From NCBI GenBank assembly GCA_029012365.1, contig JAQXLY010000038.1, positions 1 to 64,000 on the forward strand: a stretch of DNA of 64,000 nucleotides, in the 5' to 3' direction. A program made the position numbers and the translations under genes. Under the pieces are notes generated by a model. That model was not told where the DNA came from, ran no database searches, and was given only the letters and a program-made list of their open reading frames with translations. How positions within the stretch are numbered: the stretch's first letter is position 1; every line of letters starts with the position of its first letter. Shown in pieces: positions 63,620-64,000 of this stretch. This stretch comes from Lachnospiraceae bacterium (GTDB lineage: Bacteria > Bacillota > Clostridia > Lachnospirales > Lachnospiraceae).

Positions 63620-64000
63620 TTATTTTGTTCTTTTTTCCGTAAGCTTTATGAATATCACTGCCGCAAGTGTACTTACGAGAGTTGCAAGAATCGCAGGACC
63701 GACGATTTCCGCCGGATTCACCGCACCGTACTGACTCCGGTAGGCAATAATATTAACCGGTATCAGCTGTAGGGAAGAAATATTGATAATCAGAAATGTA
63801 CACATGGAACGGGAGGCCACCTCTTTTTTTCCGCCCTGTGCGAGATTCAGCCTTTGCAGCTCCTCCATGGCTTTTAATCCGAACGGCGTAGCTGCCCACC
63901 CAAGCCCCAGCAGATTAGCAAGCATATTCGAAGCAATATAATCATTTGCTTTGGAATCGTCCGGCACCTCCGGGAACAGGAAACGAAGCACCGGACGCAT
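63620..64000 (-). CDS. spmA: Spore maturation protein A (truncated by the window edge)
   Basis: Partner membrane protein of SpmB. Only the last 126 residues are present. The Met at the edge is probably internal, because SpmA has about 190 residues and the visible part begins in mid-protein (RPVLRFLFPEVP). The conserved ANLLGLGWAATPFGLKAMEELQ and FLIINISSLQLIPVNIIAYRS segments are SpmA hallmarks. The stop is inside this window, so the gene is intact at the 3' end. The remaining 5' part and upstream genes lie beyond 64000. Confidence 0.92.
   Translation of the reverse strand: MRPVLRFLFPEVPDDSKANDYIASNMLANLLGLGWAATPFGLKAMEELQRLNLAQGGKKEVASRSMCTFLIINISSLQLIPVNIIAYRSQYGAVNPAEIVGPAILATLVSTLAAVIFIKLTEKRTK

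Noticed and set aside
1-64000. CRISPR array, prophage or toxin-antitoxin system
   Set aside because: No regularly spaced repeats, no phage structural genes and no recognisable toxin-antitoxin pair were found on either strand.

Overview
The window looks like a chromosomal segment of a low-to-mid GC, strictly anaerobic, spore-lineage Firmicute. It is most likely a gut member of the Lachnospiraceae. The reasons are gene content (PerR with reverse rubrerythrin, GlgC/GlgD pair, FabK-type fatty acid synthesis, SpmA/SpmB, a DUF6128-like protein), strong AGGAGG ribosome binding sites, and sigma-A promoters with 16-17 bp spacers. No species is claimed. No rRNA, tRNA, CRISPR array or IS transposase gene was seen.

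Left part (1-32 kb): every gene is on the minus strand. At the left edge lies the 5' end of a group IIC intron, placed just behind the rubrerythrin terminator. Next come an oxidative-stress pair (reverse rubrerythrin, PerR) with matching operators, a DEAD-box helicase, a sodium-dependent symporter, an M20 peptidase, a CPBP protease/NatA/NatB transporter operon behind a promoter with a long palindrome, a small cysteine-rich lipoprotein and ClpB. A fucose-utilisation block follows, in transcription order: fucI, a probable GH151 alpha-fucosidase, a lipoprotein, binding protein, two permeases, YesM-type kinase, YesN-type regulator. It follows pda-pth-mfd-foldase with only about 20 bp between. glgC-glgD lies upstream of that.

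Middle (32-45 kb): transcription switches to the plus strand at murC. Between murC and the dnaD-dnaI helicase-loading genes is a cluster of DnaA-box sequences, the most notable non-coding element here; it could be part of oriC or a DnaA-controlled promoter. Then come a PRPP synthetase, a class A penicillin-binding protein, an EAL phosphodiesterase with a decayed GGDEF domain, a GH43 enzyme, and an ECF sigma/anti-sigma/CYTH operon.

Right part (44.5-64 kb): one long type II fatty acid operon, fabH-acpP-fabK-fabD-fabG-fabF-fabZ-accD-accA-acyl-CoA ligase, supplies lipid precursors but lacks accB and accC. It is followed by a radical-SAM activase, a GNAT enzyme, a DUF6128-like protein, an ABC-F ATPase with an attenuator-like leader and a possible upstream ORF, an M18 aminopeptidase, a chemoreceptor, a secreted SH3/SleB-type wall hydrolase with a Pro-Thr repeat linker, and spmB-spmA (spmA cut by the window edge).

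Many ORF-track starts are upstream of the likely real start. Coordinates below are trimmed to the start supported by ribosome binding sites and family alignment from memory. No database search was run.
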